Source: JAJBWD01 sp041821285
GTDB taxonomy: Bacteria > Bacillota > Clostridia > Clostridiales > Clostridiaceae
Direction: 5' to 3'
DNA: 34,824 bases
NCBI GenBank assembly: GCA_041821285.1
Contig: JBGUER010000006.1
Coordinates: 1 to 34,824, forward strand
The notes below the pieces were generated by a model, which was not told where the DNA came from, did not search any database, and saw only the letters and a list, made by a program, of their open reading frames with translations. The stretch's first letter is position 1. Every line of letters begins with the position of its first letter. Positions 16,601 to 24,287 of the stretch are shown here, one piece after another. A program made the translations under genes and the position numbers.

Positions 16601-19600
16601 TTCATAGATGACAGTCTAACTTATTCCAAAGTTAGGACTTCAAAAATAACAGTAAACTCTAATGATTTATCAATAGATGCAGGACTATATAAAGTGGCTT
16701 CATTGGGAAATTACGTATGGAATGATGACGATGCTGATGGAATTCAAGATTCAGGAGAAATGGGAATAAATGGAGTTGAAGTTAATTTATTAGACGATTC
16801 AGATACTGTAGTAAAAACTACAATTACTGCTGATAAAGATGGCAAAGCAGGATATTATATTTTTGAAGATCTAGAACCAGGAGACTATAAAGTTCAATTT
16901 GTGAATCCAAGTGATCATTATAAATTCTCAGATAATGCAAATGGTTCTGATTTAGGTAAAGATAGCGATGGAGTAACAATTTCAGGTTCATCTATAACCA
17001 CTGATACAATAAATTTAGAATCTGGAGAGGATGATTTAACTGTAGACCAGGGAATGTATCTTGGGAAAATTGGTGATTATGTATGGCACGATAAAAATGC
17101 TGATGGAATTCAGGATTCAGGAGAAGGTGGGATTTCAGGAGCTAAAGTTAATTTAATTAAAGATAGTTCAGTAATATCAACTACCACTACAAATGATTCT
17201 GGATATTATATATTTAAAGATTTAATACCAGGAGACTATACAGTAGAATTTGAACTACCTAGTGGATACCATAAAGCAAGTCCTAAAGACAGTACTGGTT
17301 CAACTGATAGTAATGATAGTGATATTGATACTGCAACTTACAAAACAGGTATTATTAATATAGAAGCTGGAGAACGAGATTTAACTAATGATGCAGGTTT
17401 TTACAAATATGCATCTATAGGAGACTTTGTTTGGGAAGATTTAGACGGAGATGGTAAACAGGAAACTGGGGAATCTGGTGTAAATGGAATAAAGGTTGAT
17501 CTAATACAGAATGGTTTAATAATAGCTACTAAAACTACAGTGGATAAAGATGGAGATGTTAGTAAACCAGGTTATTATTTATTTGAAAATTTAGAACCAG
17601 GGGATTATAAGGTGAAATTTACTTTGCCAGATAGTGAATATATATTTAGTCCAAAGGATAAAACTACAAATACTATAGATAGCGATGTTGATACCAGTAA
17701 TGGAGAAACAATTTACACTACGTTACAATCTGATGAAACAGATTTAAAATGGGATGCTGGAATTCATAAAGCAGCTATAGGGGATTTTGTTTGGGAAGAT
17801 GTAAATGCCAATGGAGTTCAAGATTCAGGAGAATCTGGAATTTCAGGTGTAACAATAGACTTACTCGATGGTAGTGGCAACGCTGTTAAAGATGTAGATG
17901 GCAATGCAATAACAACAACTACAAATAGTAATGGATTTTATGCTTTTTATAGATTAGATGCAGGTGATTATAATCTTAAATTTACTCTTCCAATAGATGC
18001 TCTATTTTCTATGAAAGATCAGGGAAGTGGCGACGATCAAGATAAAAAAGATAGTGATGTAGACACTGCTACTGGTGAAACAATATCAACCTATTTAGAT
18101 GCAGGAGAAGTTGATTTTACATGGGATGCAGGTATATACTATCCAGCTTCCATAGGAAATTATGTATGGCATGATACTAATGGAAGTGGAGTGCAAGATA
18201 GTGGAGAGTCTGGAATAAACGGAGTAACTGTTAAATTACTAGATAAAGATGGAATTACTTTAAATACAATAACTACAGCAGATAAAGCTGGAGTACCTGG
18301 TTACTATATATTTGAGGATTTAGTTCCTGGAGACTACAGTTTAGAATTCATTAAACCTTTAGGATATGATGGATTTACTTTAAAAGATCAAGGGTCAAAT
18401 GATGGATTAGATAGTGATGTAGATATTACTTCAGGTAAAACAGTAACTACTACATTAGTATCAAATGAAGATGATATGACATTTGATGCAGGATTAGTGA
18501 ATTATGTAGTACTAGGTGACTATGTATGGCATGATTCCAATATGGACGGAATTCAAGATGGTTTGGAGGCTGGAATAAAAGACCTTACAGTTAACCTATA
18601 TAAAAAAGTAAATGGGATATATGTATGGGTAGCGAAAGACACTACAGATTCAGATGGAGAATATTTATTTGATACATCCTATAAATTAATACCAGGAGAC
18701 TATCAAATAAGATTTACAAAACCAGATGGATTTACCTATACAAAAGAAAATAATACAGATGATGCAGAGGATAGTGATGTAGCTTCTTCAGGATATGTAA
18801 ATATTACTTTAGCTTCTGGAGATGATATTAGAACAATTGATGCTGGAGTTTATGAACTTGCTAAATTAGGAAATTACATTTGGAATGATGTAAATGTAGA
18901 TGGAATTCAAGATACAGATGAAAGTGCTATTACAGAATCTGTACAGATAAAATTATATAAATCAGATGGAACCTATGTTAAATCTGATACTACAACAAAT
19001 GGTATTTATAGCATTATTGATATAGAACCAGGAGCTTACTATTTAGAGGCTGTAAGTCCAAATGGATATATAGTAACTAGTTTAGATTCTGGTTTAAAGG
19101 ATGATGTAGATTCAGATTTTTATTATGACAAAACTTCTAAAACCTATAAAACTACTACATTTAATTTATCTGAAGGAGAAGAAGACTTAACTTTTGATTT
19201 AGGGATGTATAAAGGAAATTCCTTGGGAGATTTTGTTTGGAAAGATAAAAATGCAGATGGAATGCAAGATGATGGAGAAGTAGGTATTGAAGGAGTTACA
19301 GTAAACCTCTTAGATGAAAATGGAGATTCTGTAAAAGATAAAGATGAAAATGATATAAAAACAGAAACAGATGCATCAGGTAAATATGAATTCACTAATT
19401 TCCCCAAAGGAACCTATATAGTAGAATTCATAGCACCAACAGATTATCTAGTTAGTGACTATGGACAAGGTTCTGATGGTGATAAAGACAGTGATGCTGT
19501 TTTGATGGGTAGGACAGATGTAATTTCTTTGGATGTAGCTGAGGATAAAACTGATGTAGACGCAGGTTTATACAAAAAAGCATCTCTAGGAGATAAGGTT

Positions 19601-22600
19601 TGGTATGACAAAAATGGAAATGGAAAGCAAGATGCTGGAGAAGCTGCAATTGAAGGTGTAACTGTTAATTTAATAAGGGACGGTTCAGTAATTTTAACAA
19701 CTACTACTAATGGATCTGGAATATATGGTTTTACTGATTTAATGCCAGGAGAGTATACAGTTGAATTTCAAGCTACAAAAACCCTTTTCAAATTAACTGA
19801 TGCTAATAAATCAGGGATTAGTGATGGGGAAGACTCAGATGCTGATAAGACTACAAATAAGACTCAAGTTATAACACTAAATTCTGGTGACAATAATCTA
19901 ACAGTTGATGCTGGATATACTGTAAAAACAGGAATAACTTTAGAAAAATCAGTTTATGTAGGATTTGTAGGAGGGAAAGTTTCTGGAAATGAATTAGTTC
20001 AAGGGTTAAATGGAACAGAGATAACCTATTTATTCAAGATTACGAATACAGGAGATACTTATCTTAAAAATATAGCTTTAGTTGATGCTAATTTAGGATT
20101 AAATATTAAAAATATTGACTTGGACTTAGAAGGATTAATTTTAGTATCAGGTAATAAAATTTTAGCACCTGGTGAATTAGCAGTTTATGCTTATAAGTCA
20201 AGTATAAATGAAGACCTTCTAAACACGGCAACAGTTACAGGAACTTCAACAGATGATGAAAATAAAGATTATTTGTATTTAGATAAAGTTCAAGATACTG
20301 ACACAGCAGAAGTTGATGCAGTTCATCCAGATATAGATATTCAAAAGACTATATATGAGGGAGATTACGAAGCAGGTAAAGATGGTAATGAATCAGCTAA
20401 AGGAATGAATAAAGATATGGTAACTTATATATTTACAGTTACTAATACGGGTGATACTTATTTAAATAATATAAAGATAGATGATGATGTTTTAGGTATT
20501 AGTATAGATGATATGACTTATATAGATGGAAATCTAATATTAGCATCAGGAGAAAGTGTAAAATATTATTATGAGTCAACTATAATAGATAAAGATTTAG
20601 AAAATCATGTTACGGTTACAGGAACACCAACAGATAAAGACGGCATTGATATTCCTAACACTAAAGATGTTAATGATGAAGACACAGCAATTTCTTATGC
20701 ATTAGCTAGTGTAGGGGATTATGTTTGGTATGATAATGATGGTGATGGAGTTCAAGATACAGGTGAAAAAGGTATAAATGGAGTTACAATTAAATTATTA
20801 GATAAGGATGGCAAACCGGTATTAGATTCAGATAGTCATGAGATTAAAGTAGTGACGGGCGATAACGGTGAGTATATATTCGATAGGTTAGAGCCAGGGG
20901 AGTATACAGTAGTAGTTGATATATCAACTTTACCAGAAGGACTTAAACAAACTTATGAATTAGATGATAATTTTGATGGAAGCTATGAAATAACTTTAAA
21001 ACCAGCTGATGAAATTAATACCGTGGATTTTGGATACTATAAACTTGGCAAACTAGGCGACTATGTATGGAATGATGTTAACGGAAATGGAGTTCAAGAA
21101 GTAGAGGAAGCCCCTATAGATGGAGTTTTCGTGAATTTATACAAGGATGGAGAAATGGCTCCATTTAAAACTACAACTACTGATGCAGCAGGATATTATA
21201 TATTTGATGATTTAGAACTTGGTGATTATTATGTTGAGTTTGTAAAACCTGAGGGTTATGAAATAACTAGACATTTAATAGGAGACAATGCTCTAAATAG
21301 TGATGCAGATACAGACGGAAAAACTCAAGTAGTTAAGGTTATAGCAGGTTATGAAAATATGACATTAGATGCAGGTTTCTATTTGCCAGCTTCTATAGGA
21401 GATTATCTATGGTATGACAATAATGGAGATGGAGTTCAAGACAATGATGAATTACCACTTGCAGGAGTTACATTAAATCTACTAGACAAGGACGGTAAGG
21501 TAGTAGGAACAGCAACAACTGATAAGAATGGTAAGTATATCTTTGATACGTTACTACCAGGAAAGTATACAATAGTGGTTGATAAAACAACTTTACAAGA
21601 AGGGTTAAAACAAACTTATGAATTAGATGGTTCTATAGGTGGAAGTGTTGTTGTTAATCTAACTCAGGGCCAGATAGTGGATAATGTAGATTTTGGATAT
21701 TATAAGCTAGGCAAGCTAGGAAACTATGTGTGGGAAGATTCTAATGCAGATGGTATTCAAAATTCAGGCGAAACTGGAGCATCTACTGTAACAGTAAAAC
21801 TATATCAAACAGATGGAACTTTGTTAGACACTACAACTACAGATGAAAATGGACTATATGAATTTAAGGATTTAGTATTAGGTGAGTATTATATTCAATT
21901 TGTAGCACCAGTTGGATATGAGATTTCAAAAACTAATGGAAGTGATAGTAAATCTTTAGACAGTGATGCAAATAGTGATGGCAAGACAAATATTATAAAA
22001 GTAGTTGCAGGAACAGATGATAAAACATGGGATGCAGGATTGTACAAACTAGCATCTATAGGAGATTATGTTTGGAAAGATACAAATTTAAATGGACTTC
22101 AAGATGCTGAGGAGAAGGGATTAAAAGAAGTTGTAGTCAATTTATATGATGGATTGGGTAATTTAGTAAAGACTACTAAAACTGACGAGAATGGTAAATA
22201 TGAGTTTATCAATCTTGTTCCAGGTCAATATCAAGTAGAATTTATTACACCAGAAAAGTATAAAATAACTCTTCAAAAACAAGGGTCAGATTTAAGCAAA
22301 GATAGCAATGTAGATAAGCTAACAGGAAGAAGTGGTAATTTATTTGTGAAATCTGGGGAAAACAATGAAACTATAGATGTAGGATTATATAAAGTGACAT
22401 CAATAAGTGGAAATGTAGAACATGGCGAAACGGGAGATCCAATTGATGGCGCTACGGTTACAGTTATTGATAAGGATAAAGAGGTTATTGATGAAACTAT
22501 TACAGATAAAAATGGAAATTATGAAATTAATGAAATACCATCAGGCAATGAATACACAATAAAAATTGAGAAAGATGGTTACATTGATGAAGCATTTTCA

Positions 22601-22768
22601 ATTGATATACCGGATGAAGATATTCCACTAGGAATGGCAATATTCCCTGCTAAAATACTTCCGAAAACTGGACTTCCTTATTATAATATTATATTAGTTG
22701 GAGCTATAGCGGCTATAATAATTGGTTCGATTTTAGTACTAGGGTTTAAAAAAGAAAAAGTTAAATAA
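13610..22768 (+). CDS. Giant LPXTG-anchored surface protein with DUF11 and SdrD-B repeats
   Basis: Putative adhesin or stalk protein of 3052 aa, exported and attached to peptidoglycan by sortase. Order: a signal peptide with a long basic start and a hydrophobic core ending ISYA (residues 1-45); five DUF11-like/isopeptide-type beta domains (about 45-175, 180-325, 330-500, 505-655, 675-890), each with the pattern 'xxYTIKxxNxxxxxxxNVVITDELP'; ten SdrD-B-like repeats (893-2100); two DUF11-like domains (about 2108-2365); five more SdrD-B-like repeats (2367-2928); a carboxypeptidase-regulatory-like beta domain (~2929-3010); LPKTG at 3017-3021, a hydrophobic helix and a KKEKVK tail. Every SdrD-B repeat holds a D-x-[ND]-x-[DNS]-G-x-Q-[DEN] loop as in the Ca2+-binding repeats of staphylococcal Sdr proteins. 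GGGAGGGAG precedes the ATG. Sortase is not encoded in the window. Ligand unknown. Confidence 0.93.
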   Translation: MRVTRKKRAERKKRKLKLKYTTRLILFLFAINMFNFIPYISYADDDSVTMKIEKSVDNTEVYTGENFTYTIKYSNPSTTADAYNVVITDELPSNIEYISAVKSSDVKEINVTGNLIEFKFKETLKAGSSGVLKIIAKFPEGISSGGEANKALNTAVVSLDNGPTITSNEVTVTPKILTKQDYSVKKSKLTPTATPALGQPVTYEIKVTGNSKLGGVDLHDIAVTDTLPSGANYVSSTNDGKPIKASGEETNDTVTWTIDELKVGQSVSRYVTLTYSSDLFTTDSSDLTKTSSVTNNVSVKGKILGSDEYLDPVTASTTHEFDVATANVNGDFSKTGRQSNDRYSKGQTAVFHIGNIENTGNIPLDKIEIVDPIPSELNLTQISTGKFSSNSTIKVYYKTNINSEYTQWGDTYVGTSKTTLIVSSLGIGSNYVTEVKWEITNGDSGLPAGFKNIEPIDVNAVVTVDPETSITNIATMTATKDTINIEKSSSKIIYVIDEKPWIVPTKWSTEVDATEKTTNFYMNDYVEYHLKIENNALATGDYINPIAIDVLPNELEDIRNVEFDSTNSSITNWTSYDDSGSVNISGTSHKTLKWDFTGELKPGEYIEITYEAKIKELTKNDTFNNDLYITSNDNLTFENDDELINDVNDLDGDSLISDRLAKTNQEVFVIFQGSVDSTKWVKGELDDTWGHYGIDDGAYEGYGSTLPGGISDYRLVVKNSESNGPITNIVVIDVLPFAGDTGVLDIDARESEWRPYLVNEITGENGGELPTGAKVYYSTNADVSKEELYDPENKHGQDSDLWTETPPTDITTVRALKFEFGDLALDSDEQVVLEWPMRAPLGAPTGEIAWNSFGYGATYTDYVNGVKVQESFLPSEPLKVGYKIEADPSETFALGDYVWEDMNKDGIQNDGETGINGILVKLYESDGTTLAGYTRTGDDQDGNPGYYAFPDVSPGDYYVEFIFSDEWEITSFDVGDGTTDSNIDSLNREAYVDDGTDFIDDSLTYSKVRTSKITVNSNDLSIDAGLYKVASLGNYVWNDDDADGIQDSGEMGINGVEVNLLDDSDTVVKTTITADKDGKAGYYIFEDLEPGDYKVQFVNPSDHYKFSDNANGSDLGKDSDGVTISGSSITTDTINLESGEDDLTVDQGMYLGKIGDYVWHDKNADGIQDSGEGGISGAKVNLIKDSSVISTTTTNDSGYYIFKDLIPGDYTVEFELPSGYHKASPKDSTGSTDSNDSDIDTATYKTGIINIEAGERDLTNDAGFYKYASIGDFVWEDLDGDGKQETGESGVNGIKVDLIQNGLIIATKTTVDKDGDVSKPGYYLFENLEPGDYKVKFTLPDSEYIFSPKDKTTNTIDSDVDTSNGETIYTTLQSDETDLKWDAGIHKAAIGDFVWEDVNANGVQDSGESGISGVTIDLLDGSGNAVKDVDGNAITTTTNSNGFYAFYRLDAGDYNLKFTLPIDALFSMKDQGSGDDQDKKDSDVDTATGETISTYLDAGEVDFTWDAGIYYPASIGNYVWHDTNGSGVQDSGESGINGVTVKLLDKDGITLNTITTADKAGVPGYYIFEDLVPGDYSLEFIKPLGYDGFTLKDQGSNDGLDSDVDITSGKTVTTTLVSNEDDMTFDAGLVNYVVLGDYVWHDSNMDGIQDGLEAGIKDLTVNLYKKVNGIYVWVAKDTTDSDGEYLFDTSYKLIPGDYQIRFTKPDGFTYTKENNTDDAEDSDVASSGYVNITLASGDDIRTIDAGVYELAKLGNYIWNDVNVDGIQDTDESAITESVQIKLYKSDGTYVKSDTTTNGIYSIIDIEPGAYYLEAVSPNGYIVTSLDSGLKDDVDSDFYYDKTSKTYKTTTFNLSEGEEDLTFDLGMYKGNSLGDFVWKDKNADGMQDDGEVGIEGVTVNLLDENGDSVKDKDENDIKTETDASGKYEFTNFPKGTYIVEFIAPTDYLVSDYGQGSDGDKDSDAVLMGRTDVISLDVAEDKTDVDAGLYKKASLGDKVWYDKNGNGKQDAGEAAIEGVTVNLIRDGSVILTTTTNGSGIYGFTDLMPGEYTVEFQATKTLFKLTDANKSGISDGEDSDADKTTNKTQVITLNSGDNNLTVDAGYTVKTGITLEKSVYVGFVGGKVSGNELVQGLNGTEITYLFKITNTGDTYLKNIALVDANLGLNIKNIDLDLEGLILVSGNKILAPGELAVYAYKSSINEDLLNTATVTGTSTDDENKDYLYLDKVQDTDTAEVDAVHPDIDIQKTIYEGDYEAGKDGNESAKGMNKDMVTYIFTVTNTGDTYLNNIKIDDDVLGISIDDMTYIDGNLILASGESVKYYYESTIIDKDLENHVTVTGTPTDKDGIDIPNTKDVNDEDTAISYALASVGDYVWYDNDGDGVQDTGEKGINGVTIKLLDKDGKPVLDSDSHEIKVVTGDNGEYIFDRLEPGEYTVVVDISTLPEGLKQTYELDDNFDGSYEITLKPADEINTVDFGYYKLGKLGDYVWNDVNGNGVQEVEEAPIDGVFVNLYKDGEMAPFKTTTTDAAGYYIFDDLELGDYYVEFVKPEGYEITRHLIGDNALNSDADTDGKTQVVKVIAGYENMTLDAGFYLPASIGDYLWYDNNGDGVQDNDELPLAGVTLNLLDKDGKVVGTATTDKNGKYIFDTLLPGKYTIVVDKTTLQEGLKQTYELDGSIGGSVVVNLTQGQIVDNVDFGYYKLGKLGNYVWEDSNADGIQNSGETGASTVTVKLYQTDGTLLDTTTTDENGLYEFKDLVLGEYYIQFVAPVGYEISKTNGSDSKSLDSDANSDGKTNIIKVVAGTDDKTWDAGLYKLASIGDYVWKDTNLNGLQDAEEKGLKEVVVNLYDGLGNLVKTTKTDENGKYEFINLVPGQYQVEFITPEKYKITLQKQGSDLSKDSNVDKLTGRSGNLFVKSGENNETIDVGLYKVTSISGNVEHGETGDPIDGATVTVIDKDKEVIDETITDKNGNYEINEIPSGNEYTIKIEKDGYIDEAFSIDIPDEDIPLGMAIFPAKILPKTGLPYYNIILVGAIAAIIIGSILVLGFKKEKVK
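16286..19930 (+). repeat. Ten tandem SdrD-B-like repeats (first block)
   Basis: In-frame repeats of 348-414 bases start at about 16286, 16700, 17066, 17414, 17774, 18149, 18509, 18863, 19220 and 19583. Each opens with [SKAV][LIV]G[DN]xVWxDxNxDGxQDxGE, continues with a GYYxFxDLxPGDYxVEF block and usually has a second acidic motif DSDVD before the ending DAGxYK. The units are divergent at DNA level, so this is an old array that should be stable against simple slippage. Confidence 0.9.
19931..20700 (+). repeat. Tandem pair of DUF11-like domains between the SdrD-B blocks
   Basis: Two related units of about 390 bases (19931-~20320 and ~20323-~20700). Shared sequence: TYLFKITNTGDTYLKNI against TYIFTVTNTGDTYLNNI, and TVTGTSTDDENKD against TVTGTPTDKDGID, with ILAPGE/ILASGE between. 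They interrupt the SdrD-B array and may form a hinge or a binding region. Confidence 0.8.
20708..22393 (+). repeat. Five SdrD-B-like repeats (second block) with pairwise higher-order structure
   Basis: Units start at about 20708, 21050, 21392, 21713 and 22055 (321-342 bases). Units 1 and 3 are a distinct subtype with LPEGLKQTYELD / LQEGLKQTYELD and no DSD motif; units 2 and 4 are the standard subtype. The block is thus a duplicated pair (20708-21391 and 21392-22054) followed by a single unit. Confidence 0.82.
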
Positions 22769-22775
22769 ATAAAGA

Positions 22776-22822
22776 AGAAGAGGACATTTGGTAAATTAAA
22801 CCTAGATTGTCCTCTTTTTTTT
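22776..22822 (+). terminator. Rho-independent terminator after the surface-protein gene
   Basis: AAGAGGAC (22778-22785) pairs with GTCCTCTT (22809-22816) around a 23-base loop that can itself pair weakly (GGT/ACC), followed by a run of eight T. Confidence 0.85.
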
Positions 22823-22866
22823 ATTATAAATATATGTTGGATATTCAAATTTCAATTGAAATCTAT

Positions 22867-22895
22867 TTGTTGTAATGTTATCATATTAGTATAAC
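22867..22895 (+). promoter_or_regulatory. Promoter of the riboswitch-transglutaminase transcript
   Basis: TTGTTG (22867-22872), exact 17-base spacer, TATAAC (22890-22895). Transcription would start near 22902, just upstream of the riboswitch. Confidence 0.6.
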
Positions 22896-22911
22896 TTAAT
22901 ATAAGAAAGTT

Positions 22912-23006
22912 ACTTTCTACCGATAATAGCAAACTGTATGAAAATACAGGACGCAAAGCTAAAGGGCCTTACACAAAAGTGTATGGTAGCCAGTTTCCGA
23001 AGAGGG
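22912..23006 (+). ncRNA. c-di-GMP-I (GEMM-I) riboswitch
   Basis: The leader has the GEMM-I core: AGCAAAC (22928-22934), a stem TGTAT-GAAA-ATACA (22935-22948) capped by the conserved GAAA tetraloop, GGACGCAAAGC (22949-22959), a second stem CCTTACAC-AAAA-GTGTATGG (22967-22986), then TAGCC and GTTTCCGA (22987-23000). The tetraloop, the ACGCAAAGC strand and GGTAGC are the most conserved parts of the class and form the ligand pocket. No U-tailed terminator lies between the aptamer and the gene; AGAGGGAG at 23001-23008, the ribosome site, follows at once. Control of translation initiation is therefore more likely than of termination. Direction (on or off) cannot be read from the sequence with certainty. 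Confidence 0.93.
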
Positions 23007-23015
23007 AGTTTTATT

Positions 23016-24143
23016 ATGAAAAAAACAATTGAGATAATAATTTTGGTAATATTAAATATAATTTTAGTAATGGCTATTTCATCAAGTTCATTTAAAAGTG
23101 TATTTGCTGAAAGTAAAGCTATAACTAGTAATGAATACAAAGAACAAACACAAGAAAATTCAAATGTCAGTGTTAATGAATCTTATGATAATGAAGTAAA
23201 ATCAGAAGAAAATGAAGTAGTGATTGAAAATGAATCAGCTAGTGCAGAAGCTACTGCTCAAAATACAGATACTAATAAAAACGAAGAAAATAACGCTGAG
23301 ACTTCAGAAAATGTAGTACAAGCATCAAAAACAGAACAATCACAAGCAACACAAGCTGTAGTTGAAGAATCTAAAGAACAGACAGTTACTAAAGCTACTG
23401 AGACCTTGGCTCCTGTAGCAGATCCTGAATTAGATGATAGTAACAAAAATAACGGTAGCATAAGCGTTAAATATTCTAATAATACTAGTAAAAAAATGAA
23501 AATAGCAATAACCAAGGATGGTAGCAGTAAATATTATGATTTTTCTGGAAATGGTAGCTATGAAAGTTTTTCACTACAAGGTGGGTCAGGTCAGTATACT
23601 ATTACCTTATTTTTAAACGATAGTGGAACAAAATATACATCATTAAAAACATGGACAGTTCAAGCTAGTATAGGAAGTTCAAACTCAGTTTATTTAAATT
23701 CAAATCAAATAGTTAATTATGCTAGTGCTCCAAATGCAGTTAGTAAAGCTAATGCATTGGTATGTGGCATAACAAGCGATGAATCAAAAGTCAATGCTAT
23801 ATATAATTTCGTAGTTAATAATATATATTACGATGCAGCAAAAGCTACTAGTGTAGGAAGTGGATACATTCCAAATATTGATTCAACATATAGTTCTAAA
23901 AGTGGAATATGTTATGATTTTTCCGCTATATTTGCAGGAATGCTTAGAAGTGTTGGTGTTCCAACAAAATTAGTTATGGGTACATCTTCTAATGTATCTG
24001 GATATCATGCATGGAATGAAGTTTATATAAATGGAACATGGAAAGTAGTAGATACAAGTTATGACTCACAAGCGAAAGCTGCAAATGTTTCTTATAGTAT
24101 GATAAAATCAGCAAGTAGTTATAGTAAAACTAAAGAATATTAA
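23016..24143 (+). CDS. Secreted transglutaminase-like (cysteine peptidase fold) protein
   Basis: Exported protein of 375 aa from the ATG at 23016. Residues 1-31 are a signal peptide (hydrophobic IEIIILVILNIILVMAI, likely cut after VFA). A long low-complexity linker rich in Glu, Asn, Thr, Ser and Ala (~32-140) is followed by a small beta domain (~146-220) and a transglutaminase-like domain (~235-375). The catalytic triad is visible: Cys299 in SGICYDFSAIFAGMLRSVG, His331 in GYHAWNEV, Asp346 in VVDTSYD. The fold covers transglutaminases and related proteases, so either protein cross-linking or cleavage at the cell surface is possible. There is no wall-anchor motif. A longer in-frame reading from 22938 runs through the riboswitch and is rejected. 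Expression is expected to follow c-di-GMP, linking it to attachment or biofilm growth. Confidence 0.92.
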   Translation: MKKTIEIIILVILNIILVMAISSSSFKSVFAESKAITSNEYKEQTQENSNVSVNESYDNEVKSEENEVVIENESASAEATAQNTDTNKNEENNAETSENVVQASKTEQSQATQAVVEESKEQTVTKATETLAPVADPELDDSNKNNGSISVKYSNNTSKKMKIAITKDGSSKYYDFSGNGSYESFSLQGGSGQYTITLFLNDSGTKYTSLKTWTVQASIGSSNSVYLNSNQIVNYASAPNAVSKANALVCGITSDESKVNAIYNFVVNNIYYDAAKATSVGSGYIPNIDSTYSSKSGICYDFSAIFAGMLRSVGVPTKLVMGTSSNVSGYHAWNEVYINGTWKVVDTSYDSQAKAANVSYSMIKSASSYSKTKEY

Positions 24144-24152
24144 AAAATATAG

Positions 24153-24180
24153 AAAGAGCTTAGGCTCTTTTTTATTTTTT
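24153..24180 (+). terminator. Rho-independent terminator after the transglutaminase gene
   Basis: AAAGAGC (24153-24159), loop TTAG, GCTCTTT (24164-24170), then a long T-rich tract. Confidence 0.88.
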
Positions 24181-24236
24181 TTAATTTAAAAAAATAAGGG
24201 ATTCAAGTGTTAAAAGGTGGCAGATATTTTTTAAAA

Positions 24237-24245
24237 TGGTAAAAT
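24237..24245 (+). promoter_or_regulatory. Putative extended -10 promoter of the flavodoxin-ferredoxin operon
   Basis: TG-g-TAAAAT (TG at 24237-24238, hexamer 24240-24245), 42 bases before the ATG at 24288. No convincing -35 element. Confidence 0.4.
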
Positions 24246-24287
24246 GATAATAAAGAATAAGTTTTAAATGTAAGGGTTGGGGGAATT

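Noticed and set aside
16286..22393. Regular tandem repeats that might be taken for a CRISPR-like or satellite array
   Set aside because: Units are 320-414 bases, in frame, divergent in DNA and conserved as protein; they are coding repeats.
13610..22768. Several open frames of 60-90 codons on the minus strand across the surface-protein gene and others
   Set aside because: They lie opposite a well-supported coding sequence, have no ribosome sites or family patterns and reflect repeat composition.
22938..23015. In-frame extension of the transglutaminase protein by 26 residues upstream
   Set aside because: It would be coded by the riboswitch aptamer itself; the ATG at 23016 has a ribosome site and begins a normal signal peptide.
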